Counted from the stretch's first letter, positions 1 to 9,098 are shown. The stretch is 64,000 nt of DNA from Pedobacter glucosidilyticus (GCF_002483235.1 NZ_DLHN01000024.1:124001-188000); one strand, 5' to 3'. The notes: a model not told the origin generated them from the letters alone. Made by a program: numbers and translations.

Positions 1-293
1 GCCGTTTTAACCATTCTATTTCGCTTAATTTCCTCAAAGTTCTTTAAAGGAATATTACCCGTTGGGAAATCAATAAAATAAACGCTACTTAATATCAATT
101 GTAAAGGACTGCCTTTGGCACCTACAACTGCATCAACATTTGCTGCATTACGTTCTAATTTTTGCGTTAGCTGATGAGATACTAAGATGAGTGTAGTGAT
201 GATAGCCATCCCAAAAGCTACCAACAATACACTCAAAAAAGATGATAGCTTTTTAGCTTTTAATGCTTTAATACTTATCCCTACAATCGTCAT
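1..293 (-). CDS. ABC transporter permease (FtsX/MacB-like), 5' part only
   Basis: Only the first 97 residues lie in the window; the gene runs off the left edge. I translated it from the ATG at 293. A cytoplasmic start is followed by one membrane helix (about residues 17-38), then a periplasmic stretch containing VDAVVGAKGSPLQLILSS, which is typical of FtsX-fold permeases paired with LolD-like ATPases. The ATPase gene ends 3 bases upstream of this start on the same strand, so the two are almost certainly co-translated partners. The likely role is an inner-membrane exporter or lipoprotein/peptide extruder of the MacB/LolCDE superfamily. The substrate cannot be read from this fragment. Confidence 0.8.
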   Translation of the reverse strand, partial: MTIVGISIKALKAKKLSSFLSVLLVAFGMAIITTLILVSHQLTQKLERNAANVDAVVGAKGSPLQLILSSVYFIDFPTGNIPLKNFEEIKRNRMVKT

Positions 294-296
294 AAC

Positions 297-923
297 CTAA
301 ATTTGATAAGTATTTGGGAAACAATCTTTAACTCTTTTATCATGTGTTGCGATAATTAAATCTGCCTGATTTGCAGCTGCCTGGGCTAGAAAAAGATCTA
401 AAACTGCTTTAGCATTTTCATCATCTAAACTTGATGTAGGTTCGTCTGCGATGATATATTTGGGCTTGTTTAAAACTGCCCTGGCAATAGAAACTCTTTG
501 CAATTGTCCCATACTTAATTGTTTGGGATAATGGTTTAGCCTATCGCTAATCTGTAATTGTTCTAAAACTTCCAAGATGCGATTTTTATCTTCTTTAAGC
601 TTGGCAAATTTTTGTGCTACCCGCAAATTTTCTGAAACAGTTAAACTAGGTATGAGATATGATTTTTGAAAAACAATACCCAAATGTCTAGCTCGCCATT
701 GGTCTAAATCATTTCCTTTAAGTTGATACAAATCTTGTTGATTGATGTTAACTGTACCAGAAGATGGCTTTAATAAACCCGTTAAGATATTTAGTAGCGT
801 GGTTTTACCACTACCAGAATTACCTAAAACAAGGCAATGCTCATCAGATTTAATGGTTAAATCTTTAAAATGGATGGTTTTAGTATTAGGATAAGTATAA
901 GTTATTCCGCTTAAGGTTATCAT
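297..923 (-). CDS. ABC transporter ATP-binding protein, LolD/MacB-like
   Basis: A 208-residue ATPase subunit with every ABC motif intact: Walker A GNSGSGKTT (residues 34-42), Q-loop Gln86, signature LSMGQ (136-140), Walker B IIADEP (157-162) and switch His194 in ATHD. The single compact nucleotide-binding domain, without fused membrane segments, matches the LolD/MacB/FtsE class. It is the first gene of a unit whose second gene, the FtsX-like permease, starts 3 bases after this stop. The complex probably uses ATP hydrolysis in the cytoplasm to drive mechanotransmission across the inner membrane. The exact substrate is unknown. Confidence 0.9.
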   Translation of the reverse strand: MITLSGITYTYPNTKTIHFKDLTIKSDEHCLVLGNSGSGKTTLLNILTGLLKPSSGTVNINQQDLYQLKGNDLDQWRARHLGIVFQKSYLIPSLTVSENLRVAQKFAKLKEDKNRILEVLEQLQISDRLNHYPKQLSMGQLQRVSIARAVLNKPKYIIADEPTSSLDDENAKAVLDLFLAQAAANQADLIIATHDKRVKDCFPNTYQI

Positions 924-1011
924 ACTATCTAGCTATTTAATTTACAAATAAGCAACTTTTAAGGCTTAGAAGTATCATCTATTTGTTGAAAAACAAAAAG
1001 CTTAACGCATA

Positions 1012-1038
1012 AAAAATGCCGGCTTAACCGGCATTTTT
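1012..1038. terminator. Rho-independent terminator after uxuA
   Basis: A perfect 11-bp stem (1012-1022 with 1028-1038) around a 5-base loop, A-rich on one side and T-rich on the other. It lies 3 bases past the uxuA stop and can work in both directions. It separates uxuA from the ABC exporter genes on the same strand. Confidence 0.85.
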
Positions 1039-1041
1039 GAT

Positions 1042-2214
1042 TTATAAGATACTTCTTGAAATCCCTAATTCTAATCCTCTAAGTTCTGCTAATCCGCGTA
1101 AGCGACCAATAGCAGAATAACCCGGATTGGTTTTCTTAGTTAAATCATCTAACATTTGATGACCGTGATCTGGCCTCATCGGGATGTTTACTTGCCTTTT
1201 TTGCATTAATTGAACAAGCTCTGCAACTACAGCATACATATCTACATCACCCTCTAGGTGATTATCCTCATAAAAATCACCAAATTCATTTCTTCTGGTG
1301 CTTCTTAAATGTAGGAAGTTGATACGCTCTCCAAACTGGCGAACCATTGCTGGTAAATCGTTATCAGGTCTTACACCAAAAGAACCTGTACAAAAGCATA
1401 AACCATTGCTTAAAGATGGTACAGCATCAGCCAAAGCTTGAATATCTGAAGCGGTACTTACTACACGTGGTAAACCTAAAATAGCGTAAGGTGGATCATC
1501 TGGGTGTATAACCATTTTCACACCGCATGACTCGGCAACTGGGATAACCTGCTTTAAGAAGAAAATTAAATTTTTACGAAGTTGAGCAGCATCAATACCA
1601 GCGTATTGGTCTAATGCCAATTGGAATTTCTCTACCGTAAAGCTTTCTTCGCTACCTGGTAATCCAGCAATAATATTTCTTTCTAACAAAGCTTTATCAG
1701 CATCACTCATGGCAGCAAAACGCTCTTTAGCTCTGGCAATTTCATCGGCTGTGTAATCTTGCTCTGCTCCTTTCCTTTTCAGGATAAATAAATCAAAAGC
1801 AATAAAAGCTGCTTTTTCAAATCGTAGCGCTTTAGAACCATCAGCAACAGTAAAAGCTAAATCTGTACGTGTCCAGTCTAAAACTGGCATAAAGTTATAC
1901 GTAACCGTATAAATACCGCAAGCAGCTAAGTTTTGAAGAGATTCCTTATAATTTTCTATATGCAATAAATAATCGCCGGTTTGGGTTTTGATAGCTTCTG
2001 ATACAGGTACGCTTTCTACAACGTTCCAAACTAAACCAGCATGTTGTACTTCTGCTTGTCGTTTTTTGATTTCTTCAACTGTCCAAACTTGTCCGTTAGG
2101 AATATGATGAAGTGCTGTAACAACCCCCATGCATCCGGCTTGTAGAATATCTGATAAGCTTACCGGATCATTTGGACCATACCAACGCATGGTTGGCAAC
2201 ATTTGATATGACAT
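1042..2214 (-). CDS. uxuA: Mannonate dehydratase
   Basis: 390 residues, the usual length for UxuA. The enzyme dehydrates D-mannonate to 2-keto-3-deoxygluconate in hexuronate catabolism, in the cytoplasm with a divalent metal. The protein opens with the family's MRWYGPNDPVSL region and has metal-site-like segments MVIHPDDPP, GLCFCTGSFG, FLHLRS and RPDHGHQM in the order expected for this TIM-barrel family. It is 18 bases downstream of an SDR oxidoreductase that would make its substrate, so the pair forms one unit. No kduD, kdgK, kdgA or uxaC gene is present in the window, so the rest of the pathway is elsewhere. Confidence 0.93.
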   Translation of the reverse strand: MSYQMLPTMRWYGPNDPVSLSDILQAGCMGVVTALHHIPNGQVWTVEEIKKRQAEVQHAGLVWNVVESVPVSEAIKTQTGDYLLHIENYKESLQNLAACGIYTVTYNFMPVLDWTRTDLAFTVADGSKALRFEKAAFIAFDLFILKRKGAEQDYTADEIARAKERFAAMSDADKALLERNIIAGLPGSEESFTVEKFQLALDQYAGIDAAQLRKNLIFFLKQVIPVAESCGVKMVIHPDDPPYAILGLPRVVSTASDIQALADAVPSLSNGLCFCTGSFGVRPDNDLPAMVRQFGERINFLHLRSTRRNEFGDFYEDNHLEGDVDMYAVVAELVQLMQKRQVNIPMRPDHGHQMLDDLTKKTNPGYSAIGRLRGLAELRGLELGISRSIL

Positions 2215-2232
2215 TTAAACTAAATATGTAAA

Positions 2233-3060
2233 TTAAACCCCTCCGAAAGTAGCAAAACCACCATCAACATTAACAATTGTACCTGTTACAAATTTAGAAG
2301 CATCACTTAATAACCAAATTAAAGCCCCTTCTAGTTCTTCTGCTTTACCAAAGCGTTTATACGGAGTTTGTTTAATAACTAAATTTCCTCTATCTGTATA
2401 GCTACCATCTTCTTTGGTTAGTAAAGTTCTGTTTTGCTCTGTTAAGAAGAAACCTGGCGCAATAGCATTCATTCTGATTTGGTCTTTATAACGATTAGCC
2501 AGTTCTACTGCAAACCATTTGGTATAAGAATCTATCGCTGTTTTTGCCATGCTATAACCTAAAACCTTGGTAATAACACGTTGTGAAGCCATAGAAGATA
2601 TGTTAACGATACTACCGTTACCGGTTTTAGCTATCTCGGCACCAAAAACTTGTGTAGGTAAAACGCTTCCAAAAAGGTTAAGATCTAAAACTTGCTTTAA
2701 GGCTGGAATATCCAACTTAAAAATATCTGCTGATGGGTCTATCACGGCACCGGGCATATTACCACCAGCACCGTTTACCAAACCATCTATTTTACCAAAG
2801 GCTGCTAAAACTTGTTCTTTTGCTTTTAAAAGGCTCTCTTCATTTAAAACATCCGCAACTACAGCTATAGCTTTACCACCTTTAGCTTTAATAGCTTCTG
2901 CTCTTTCTTTTGCCACAGCCTCATTTCTCCCTAAAATAGCAACGCTACCACCCGCTTCTGCAATAGCGTTTACAAAAGACTCGCCTAAAACACCTGTTGC
3001 GCCGGTTACAATAATTACCTTACCTTCCAGAGAGAAAGGGTTATTTTTGTTCATCATCAT
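2233..3060 (-). CDS. SDR-family oxidoreductase, probable D-mannonate oxidoreductase
   Basis: 275-residue classical short-chain dehydrogenase. The cofactor motif TGATGVLG is at residues 19-26 and NGAGG at 96-100; the catalytic set is Ser155/156, Tyr169 and Lys173 (YSMAK). The C-terminal VDGGF is typical of the family. Placement directly before uxuA suggests NAD(P)-dependent interconversion of D-fructuronate and D-mannonate, as for the SDR-type UxuB (YjmF) of Bacillus subtilis, which is unrelated to E. coli UxuB. The function is inferred from that context. Three Met codons open the frame, so the exact start is uncertain by two residues. Confidence 0.85.
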   Translation of the reverse strand: MMMNKNNPFSLEGKVIIVTGATGVLGESFVNAIAEAGGSVAILGRNEAVAKERAEAIKAKGGKAIAVVADVLNEESLLKAKEQVLAAFGKIDGLVNGAGGNMPGAVIDPSADIFKLDIPALKQVLDLNLFGSVLPTQVFGAEIAKTGNGSIVNISSMASQRVITKVLGYSMAKTAIDSYTKWFAVELANRYKDQIRMNAIAPGFFLTEQNRTLLTKEDGSYTDRGNLVIKQTPYKRFGKAEELEGALIWLLSDASKFVTGTIVNVDGGFATFGGV

Positions 3061-3170
3061 ATTATCATTAAATTGGTTTTGTGTCTTTTAGTTGACGAAT
3101 GCGAAATTATAAAATTAAATGAATTGGGCATTAATTAATTGAAATTAAGCAATTGATACAAAGAATATTA

Positions 3171-3647
3171 TTAAGATTTCAAAAGCTGAATAATGTTTTG
3201 ATAGGTTTGACTAACAGCCATAGCAATGATAGCTAATGAATCCCCTGCATACACCTCTCGGTATGCTATACTTTTATCCAGATAAAGAATATGAGTAAAA
3301 ATTGTTCCTACTGGCTTATCTGTTGCCTCGCTACCTCCTGGGCTACATAAGCCTGTAATAGCCACAACCATATCTGCATGTATGAAGTGTTTTAAGCCTA
3401 TAGCCATTTGCCTGGTAACCTCGGCAGATTCTGGCGTATAATGCTCAATTAAGGCATCGCTTACGCCGAGATATTGCTTTTTCAAATCGCCATCATAGCA
3501 AACTAAACCGCCTTTGAACACAGCGCCAGAACCCTCTACTGCCCCTAAACCTGCACATAAAGCTCCTGAGGTTACACTTTCTGCAAAAGCTATGGTTAAC
3601 TTTTTATCTTTTAACAATTGGCAGCATTTTTTGGCTAATTCCTCCAT
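3171..3647 (-). CDS. pncC: CinA C-terminal domain protein (nicotinamide-nucleotide amidohydrolase type)
   Basis: 158 residues forming a stand-alone CinA C-terminal domain, without the N-terminal molybdopterin-binding-like half of full CinA. Family markers are AESVTSGALCAGL near the N-terminus, followed by FKGGLVCYDGDLKKQ, the VTRQMA helix and AITGLCSPGGSE, with a PVGTIF segment near the end. Known family members deamidate nicotinamide mononucleotide to nicotinate mononucleotide in pyridine-nucleotide salvage. The neighbours do not add information; it is separated from the genes on both sides by short non-coding gaps. Confidence 0.85.
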   Translation of the reverse strand: MEELAKKCCQLLKDKKLTIAFAESVTSGALCAGLGAVEGSGAVFKGGLVCYDGDLKKQYLGVSDALIEHYTPESAEVTRQMAIGLKHFIHADMVVAITGLCSPGGSEATDKPVGTIFTHILYLDKSIAYREVYAGDSLAIIAMAVSQTYQNIIQLLKS

Positions 3648-3682
3648 GGTTATGGATTTACAATTTTAAAGCCAACACTTCC

Positions 3683-4936
3683 CTACTCTATCAGTAAAGA
3701 ATCTTCTGTATCATCCGTTAAGCTAAATTGGTTATTATCTGTCCCGGCAATACCTTCTACAGAACCATGGATGTGGGCTGCGTTTAACATAACTTTTTCC
3801 AATTGCTTTTCGCGAGCTTTCCATAATTTCTCCATAGCATCCCGTTCTCTTTGGATGCTCATTTTCATGCTTAGGAAACCTTCACGGATAGCTTTCCATT
3901 GCTCAGCAAATTCATTACCCGTAAGATAATCATACAACATGTGCATTTTATCTCCTTTATTTTCTTGAGAACGGGCTACTCCTGCTATTTTGATGATACC
4001 ATCTCTTAATAAATGAGCAACTGCTTTAACTTCCGCAAAAGAGCAAATCCAAACGCCGTCTCTTTCGCCAAAGCAATCCATGCCTTTTGGATAAACTTGG
4101 CTAACAATAACCGCAACATCTACTCCAGTACTGCGCATATCTCTTTTGAGTTTTTCTATCCATTCCATAGAAAAATCTTTGGTACGCTTACTTTCATAGA
4201 TGATTTTACCACAATCTTGCCCAAATTTATTACGTACCAATTGTACGCAATCTGCTCCACGAACACCTTTCCCTACTTCTGAAATTACATCAAAAGGGAA
4301 GCTGTTTTTTAAGAGTTCTTCTAAAATAAGTTCCTGAACCTCACCTTGCAATTGCATAGAGCCTTGCTCGGCTTTTCTACGCATTTCTTCTGCCAGCTTC
4401 TTCTGATCCTCAATTTGCTTTTCTAATTCTCTAACTTTAAGCTGGTACTCGGTATCTTTCACACTATTTTTTTCTGCCTCTTGTTTTCTTATTTGCTCCA
4501 CAAGCTCTTGACGCTGCTCTTGCAACTTTCTTTGTAGCTGAATTTCAAGTTCTGCTTCTTTATCTTTTAAGGACTGTTCTTGTTTTAAAAACTCTAATTC
4601 CTTTTGGCGGGCAAGCTTTAATTTCTCTTCGTTTTCTTTATTATTTTGTTCTAGCAAAGCCAGTTTGTTTTCAAAATCGTTAGCAATTGCCTTACGTAAA
4701 TTTTCTTCTACATTTTGCTGCAACAGCTTTTTTTCTTGTTGTAAGCGTAGCTCAAAAGCTTGCTCCTGCTGTTGTTTCTCTTTAGCAAGATCTTCTAGTT
4801 TCTTCTTAAATTCCTCATCCTTTTGCTTTGTAAAAGAGAGCATTTTTTCTCTCAATTCCTTCTTATACTCCTCTGTCATAGCTTCTTCCATAGGAAAAAC
4901 ATGAGCGCAGTTAGGACATTTAATTTCTGTAGACAT
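3683..4936 (-). CDS. DUF2130 domain protein with long coiled coil
   Basis: 417 residues. The N-terminus carries a CPNC pair (C7, C10) that could be half of a zinc ribbon. Residues of about 20-195 are a nearly continuous Glu/Lys/Gln-rich coiled coil. A compact DUF2130 domain follows (about 198-345), then a second helical stretch and an acidic tail. The DUF2130 part has Glu residues at 199-207, Asp229 (GADC), Glu248-x-Lys250 (IIYESK) and VDVAVIVS, an order resembling the PD-(D/E)XK nuclease core. Family function is not established. It is a single gene with non-coding gaps on both sides. Confidence 0.8.
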   Translation of the reverse strand: MSTEIKCPNCAHVFPMEEAMTEEYKKELREKMLSFTKQKDEEFKKKLEDLAKEKQQQEQAFELRLQQEKKLLQQNVEENLRKAIANDFENKLALLEQNNKENEEKLKLARQKELEFLKQEQSLKDKEAELEIQLQRKLQEQRQELVEQIRKQEAEKNSVKDTEYQLKVRELEKQIEDQKKLAEEMRRKAEQGSMQLQGEVQELILEELLKNSFPFDVISEVGKGVRGADCVQLVRNKFGQDCGKIIYESKRTKDFSMEWIEKLKRDMRSTGVDVAVIVSQVYPKGMDCFGERDGVWICSFAEVKAVAHLLRDGIIKIAGVARSQENKGDKMHMLYDYLTGNEFAEQWKAIREGFLSMKMSIQRERDAMEKLWKAREKQLEKVMLNAAHIHGSVEGIAGTDNNQFSLTDDTEDSLLIE

Positions 4937-5017
4937 GAATAATATTTTGATGTTAGAATTTACAAATTTACATCGCTAAAGCTAAAAAAAATAGCAAATT
5001 ATACCTAATGCTTGTAA

Positions 5018-5773
5018 CTATTTTAAAAGCATGAGTACAGAAGCTAGTAAAGTAATGGCAATGATAAACCAGCGGAAAGTTTTATCGGTTAATTGTTTTA
5101 CAACGCTTATGCCTACATAAGCACCTAATAAAATGGCAGGTATGGTTAAAAGGTTTAACACAAAACCATCCCAATGAATGGTATGCCACACAAAAACATG
5201 AAACGGAACTTTAAAAACATTGATAACAAAGAAAAACCATGCTGTTGTACCTATAAATGAGTTTTTATTAAGCCTCATCGACAAAAAATATACTGCCATT
5301 ACGGTACCTGCTAAATTTCCTATCATAGAAGTAAAACCTCCGGCTATGCCCATAGAAGCGGCAAAAGCGGGATGTTTAGGAATTTTCTCTCTGTTTGTTC
5401 GCTCCATCCAAATCATTACGATAACACTTAAAACAATGATAATAGCCATAAAGGCTCTAAAAATAGCATCGTTTATATAAGCACCTACCCAAGTACCTAG
5501 AATAATACCTACTGCTGCCCAAGGAAATAATTTCTTTAGATAAGACCATTCTGCATGGCGGTGGTAATATATAACCCCAAAAATATCGGCTATAATGAGC
5601 ATGGGTAAAATAATACCACTTGATGATTGTCCACCAAAATAGATAGCCATAACTGGCACAGAGAGCATACTGGTACCATGAATACCGGTTTTAGACATTC
5701 CAACTAAAAATGCCACTAGTATAATTACCCAAACTTGGGTGATATCATAAGAAAAGGAAAAAATCTCTATCAA
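5018..5773 (-). CDS. TauE/SafE family permease
   Basis: 251 residues, almost wholly hydrophobic, with about eight membrane helices in the two-fold repeated arrangement of TauE/SafE (DUF81) proteins. The first repeat has the family's GMSKTGIHG-like turn and the second has GGFTSMIGNLAGT. Members move sulfite, sulfoacetate or related small anions across the inner membrane, but the substrate of this one cannot be read. The four-PAS histidine kinase gene ends 36 bases upstream on the same strand, so the two could share a transcript. There is no sulfur-metabolism gene nearby. Confidence 0.88.
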   Translation of the reverse strand: MIEIFSFSYDITQVWVIILVAFLVGMSKTGIHGTSMLSVPVMAIYFGGQSSSGIILPMLIIADIFGVIYYHRHAEWSYLKKLFPWAAVGIILGTWVGAYINDAIFRAFMAIIIVLSVIVMIWMERTNREKIPKHPAFAASMGIAGGFTSMIGNLAGTVMAVYFLSMRLNKNSFIGTTAWFFFVINVFKVPFHVFVWHTIHWDGFVLNLLTIPAILLGAYVGISVVKQLTDKTFRWFIIAITLLASVLMLLK

Positions 5774-5809
5774 AACGCCTAGGTTATGAGGAACAAAACA
5801 ACTAAGAAT

Positions 5810-8272
5810 TTATGTTATAGAAGAATTTATTTTAGGATGTTGAGCTTCTAGTGGCAGAGAGAAATAAAAAGTAGAACCTTTACCTAATTCACTTTCTATC
5901 CAAAAATTGCCATCATGTCTATGTATAATCTCTTTAGAGATAAACAAACCTAAACCCAAACCTTGAAATTGCATAGCTGTTTTATCAACCCTAAAATAAC
6001 GATCAGATATATGTGCGATATGATGATCAGAAATACCTATACCATAATCTTGTACAGCTACAACCAAGTGCTTATCATGCACTTTAGAAGTTACGCTTAC
6101 CTCTTTAGCATTGGGCGAATATTTGATAGCGTTTGATAAAAAATTATAAATAACCTGCTCTATCCTAAATTTATCTCCACAAAGATTAACTTTTGCTGAT
6201 TCTACTAAATTGATTTGATGTGTAGGCGAGATATTTTGAATACTGGCAATACTTTCTTCAAGCATTTGATGAAAATCAAATGATTTAATATGGTAAGTAA
6301 GTTTACCGGCATTTATTTTAGAAACATCTAACAAATCTGCAATTAAAATCTCTAATCTTTTTAAGTTTTTAGAAGCTTTTAACACAAATGGATAAGCCTT
6401 ATCATGTTTATTTAATGATTTTTCTATCAATTGAATAAAAGCTTTCACACTGGTTAAAGGAGTTTTAAGCTCATGACTAGCAATACTTAAAAATTCATCT
6501 TTTTTAGCTGATAATTCTTTTTCTGCTTGTTGCACCAATTCTTGTTCTGTGATATCAATAATACTCCCAATAAATCCGGCAAACTCCCCGTCTATATCAT
6601 AAGGATTTGCTTGCGCATACACCCAACGTAAAGCACCATCGGCTCTTTTAAGTTGAAATTTGTCTTGATATGATTGTTTAGTGGCTATTGCATTTGCCCA
6701 GCCTAGTTTACGCTCTTCATCGTCTACAGACGGGATAGCCTTTCTAAATCCTTCACCTAAACTTTCGGTTACGCTAAGTCCGGTAAAAGCTGTCCATTGT
6801 TTGTTAACATAAACGAAATGACCTTCTGCATCAGACTTCCAAACCATAAAAGGTGTTTCGTCTGCTAAAGTTTTGAAATATTCTTCGCTGTCTTTTAACT
6901 GCTTAAGTTGTTGTTTTTGATCATGAATATCGCTATTAGAACCTACCCAAACCAGTACTTCATTCTCCTTATTTTTTAGCGGAACTCCTTTAATCAAATG
7001 CCAACGAAATTCTCCTTTTGTATTTTGAAGACGAGCTTCTATAGTAAAGTTCTGGTCGTATTTCATGGCTTGCGACCAAAGTATCTGAACGATAGCTTTA
7101 TCTTCTGGATGTACAGTATCATACCAACTCCAACCATTTGAAGATGGTTGACCTACATAATCTAGCCAAAGTTTATTGACATAGATAAGTTCTTTACCAC
7201 TAGCAGAAGTCATCCAAACTTTTTCAGGCATCGTATCGGCCATGGATGCAAAACGATCTTTACTTATTTCCATTTCTTGGTTAGCCAAAACCAAATCTGT
7301 TACATCAAAGCCAAAAGTAGCGATACCGTCTACCCTACCTTCATAATCATAAACAGGTGTTATTAGATAATCTAAATAGATATTTTGCATTTCGCCATGT
7401 TCATTCTTATATCTGGCTTTATGGCGTTTTCCTTTAGCAGCTATGCCTGTTTTATAAACCTGTTCACTTATCTTTTTATCTTCATCGCTCACTAAATCTG
7501 GAAATAGCTCTTCAGGTGTTTTCCCTAAATAATCCTCACGTTGGGTAAAATCTGTAATGGCTTTATTTACAAAAGTATATCTCAGCTCAGGACCTCTTCT
7601 TATCAATATGTAAGCCGGAGCATTCATGAAAACAGATTTAAATTCTTCTTGCTGGCGTTTGATAATATTGTTAAACTGCTTGGTTTTTATATCAACCTCT
7701 TTTTTTGCAGAGATATCTATCACGTAAGTAATGGCATCTCCTCTTTTATCATTTAACAACCTAGCAGCACCTACTAAAACCCACACTTTACTACCATTTT
7801 TATGATAATACTGTTTTTCAAAAGGTAAACACTCCCCTTGCTCTTTTAATTGTTGCAGCGCTTGAAGGGATTCTTGCTTAAACTCTGGAGGAGTTAATTG
7901 ATCCCAACGGATAAAACCATTTTCTAATTCTTCTCTGGTATAACCAATAATATCCAAAAAAGCATCATTAGCATCTAAAATTAAACCGTTAAAATCTGAT
8001 ATGAGAATACCCAATACATTAGCATCGTAAATACGCCCAAATTTATGCTCTGCACTTTTAAATTTATACTTAGCATTTTGTATAGTAACGCTGATGGTTC
8101 TTCTAAGTAATAAGAAAAATGAAATAGCTGCTACCATTAGAATAGCTATAATAATTTTAAAAATTATTAAATCAAGGCTATCTATAAAAAATAAAATAAC
8201 GGTAATAGAAATAATGAAAAGAAGTGCTACTGATGCTATCTCAAGGGTTTGGTAAACTTTCTTTTCATTCAT
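5810..8272 (-). CDS. Multi-PAS sensor histidine kinase
   Basis: 820 residues: two adjacent membrane helices (about 11-31 and 37-56), four PAS domains (about 76-190, 208-328, 338-452, 462-577), a HisKA dimerisation domain with phospho-accepting His600 (SIASHELKTPL), and a HATPase domain with N-box NFLSNAIKYSP, DYGIGI and GLGLGLF. Each PAS begins with the usual E/D-x-F-x-x-L/M helix and ends with a DIT/DIS-like motif. No periplasmic sensor loop is visible, so the ligand or redox cue is probably read by the PAS domains. No response regulator gene is adjacent, making it an orphan kinase. It is divergent from hpf across a 165-bp AT-rich gap. Confidence 0.92.
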   Translation of the reverse strand: MNEKKVYQTLEIASVALLFIISITVILFFIDSLDLIIFKIIIAILMVAAISFFLLLRRTISVTIQNAKYKFKSAEHKFGRIYDANVLGILISDFNGLILDANDAFLDIIGYTREELENGFIRWDQLTPPEFKQESLQALQQLKEQGECLPFEKQYYHKNGSKVWVLVGAARLLNDKRGDAITYVIDISAKKEVDIKTKQFNNIIKRQQEEFKSVFMNAPAYILIRRGPELRYTFVNKAITDFTQREDYLGKTPEELFPDLVSDEDKKISEQVYKTGIAAKGKRHKARYKNEHGEMQNIYLDYLITPVYDYEGRVDGIATFGFDVTDLVLANQEMEISKDRFASMADTMPEKVWMTSASGKELIYVNKLWLDYVGQPSSNGWSWYDTVHPEDKAIVQILWSQAMKYDQNFTIEARLQNTKGEFRWHLIKGVPLKNKENEVLVWVGSNSDIHDQKQQLKQLKDSEEYFKTLADETPFMVWKSDAEGHFVYVNKQWTAFTGLSVTESLGEGFRKAIPSVDDEERKLGWANAIATKQSYQDKFQLKRADGALRWVYAQANPYDIDGEFAGFIGSIIDITEQELVQQAEKELSAKKDEFLSIASHELKTPLTSVKAFIQLIEKSLNKHDKAYPFVLKASKNLKRLEILIADLLDVSKINAGKLTYHIKSFDFHQMLEESIASIQNISPTHQINLVESAKVNLCGDKFRIEQVIYNFLSNAIKYSPNAKEVSVTSKVHDKHLVVAVQDYGIGISDHHIAHISDRYFRVDKTAMQFQGLGLGLFISKEIIHRHDGNFWIESELGKGSTFYFSLPLEAQHPKINSSIT

Positions 8273-8437
8273 AAGCTAAGAATAGTTAGAGCTATCATCA
8301 AATAAATTAGTTTTTTTATACTGTAAGAAAATTAATGATTTATGATATATATCACTAAAATTATACCATATTGTGATATAATATAATCTATTTAAGGCAT
8401 ACTTTTAGATATATTTAAACATTAAAATATATATGTT

Positions 8438-8752
8438 ATGATTATACAGGTTAATACAGACAACAACATTGAAGGTAAAGAGAGATTGAACGAATACGTT
8501 AAAGGTGTAATAAGCGAAAGCTTAGACAGATTTAGCGGTCATATTACCAGAGTTGAAGTGCATTTAAGTGATGAAAATGGGCAAAAAGAAGGCGCTGATG
8601 ATAAGCGTTGTTTATTAGAAGCAAGGGTTGAAGGCCTAAAACCGGTAGTGGTTACCAACTTTGCAGAAAATTTACATAAAGCGGTAGACGGCGCCATCAA
8701 TAAAATGAAAAGTGCTTTAGATAGTGCTATCGGAAAAATAAAAGAACATTAA
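8438..8752 (+). CDS. hpf: Ribosome hibernation-promoting factor, short HPF/RaiA type
   Basis: 104 residues with the beta-alpha-beta-beta-beta-alpha fold of the RaiA/HPF/YfiA family: an N-terminal strand MIIQVNTD, VEVHLSDENG, LLEARVEG and the C-terminal helix AVDGAINKMKSALDSAIGK. The basic helix that contacts rRNA is recognisable, but the protein lacks the extra C-terminal dimerisation domain of long HPF. It is expected to bind the 30S decoding site in stationary phase and shield idle ribosomes. A nested inverted repeat (8769-8852) sits between this gene and the CDGSH gene and could end or process the transcript. Confidence 0.85.
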   Translation: MIIQVNTDNNIEGKERLNEYVKGVISESLDRFSGHITRVEVHLSDENGQKEGADDKRCLLEARVEGLKPVVVTNFAENLHKAVDGAINKMKSALDSAIGKIKEH

Positions 8753-8768
8753 TAAACTATCTTTCTTT

Positions 8769-8852
8769 AAGGTGTTTAAATTTCATCAACGTAAGGTTAT
8801 CTTTTTTGTTACCTTACAGCAAATCTTTAGATTTATGAAATTTAAACACCTT
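8769..8852. repeat. Nested inverted repeat between hpf and the CDGSH gene
   Basis: Two perfect 18-bp arms (8769-8786 and 8835-8852) enclose a second hairpin with 7-bp arms (8791-8797 and 8811-8817). The right outer arm is followed by TTTTTATA, so as RNA on the + strand it could be a terminator after hpf. The outer loop is unusually long for a simple terminator. The CDGSH start codon is only 17 bases after the right arm, which would also let it control that gene's translation. Confidence 0.7.
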
Positions 8853-8869
8853 TTTATATAAAAATAGCT

Positions 8870-9094
8870 ATGGCGAAAACTAAACTTACTGTAAATAATA
8901 ATGGTTCTTTAAAAGTAGAAGGCGACTTTGAAATTGTAGATAAAGCCGGAAATGTGTATCATTTAGGAGGCAGAGAAATAATTTCTTTATGCAGATGTGG
9001 CTTATCTAAAAATAAACCTTTTTGTGATGGTGCACATAAAGGTCATTTTGAACACGATGCTACTGCTTTTGACCTTCCACCAAGAAATGTTTAA
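8870..9094 (+). CDS. CDGSH iron-sulfur domain protein
   Basis: 74 residues with one complete CDGSH motif: Cys41-x-Cys43, Ser46, Pro50, Cys52-Asp-Gly-Ala-His56. These three Cys and one His bind a 2Fe-2S cluster of the mitoNEET/MiNT family. The N-terminal half is a small beta-rich cap. Members are redox-active or cluster-transfer proteins. There is no export signal, so it is cytoplasmic. The gene ends 4 bases before a strong terminator hairpin and follows hpf on the same strand, which may hint at a stress role; that last point is inference. Confidence 0.9.
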   Translation: MAKTKLTVNNNGSLKVEGDFEIVDKAGNVYHLGGREIISLCRCGLSKNKPFCDGAHKGHFEHDATAFDLPPRNV

Positions 9095-9098
9095 AATA

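Noticed and set aside
2567..3091. 174-codon frame opposite the SDR gene
   Set aside because: It mirrors the SDR gene, has low-complexity content and no family pattern.
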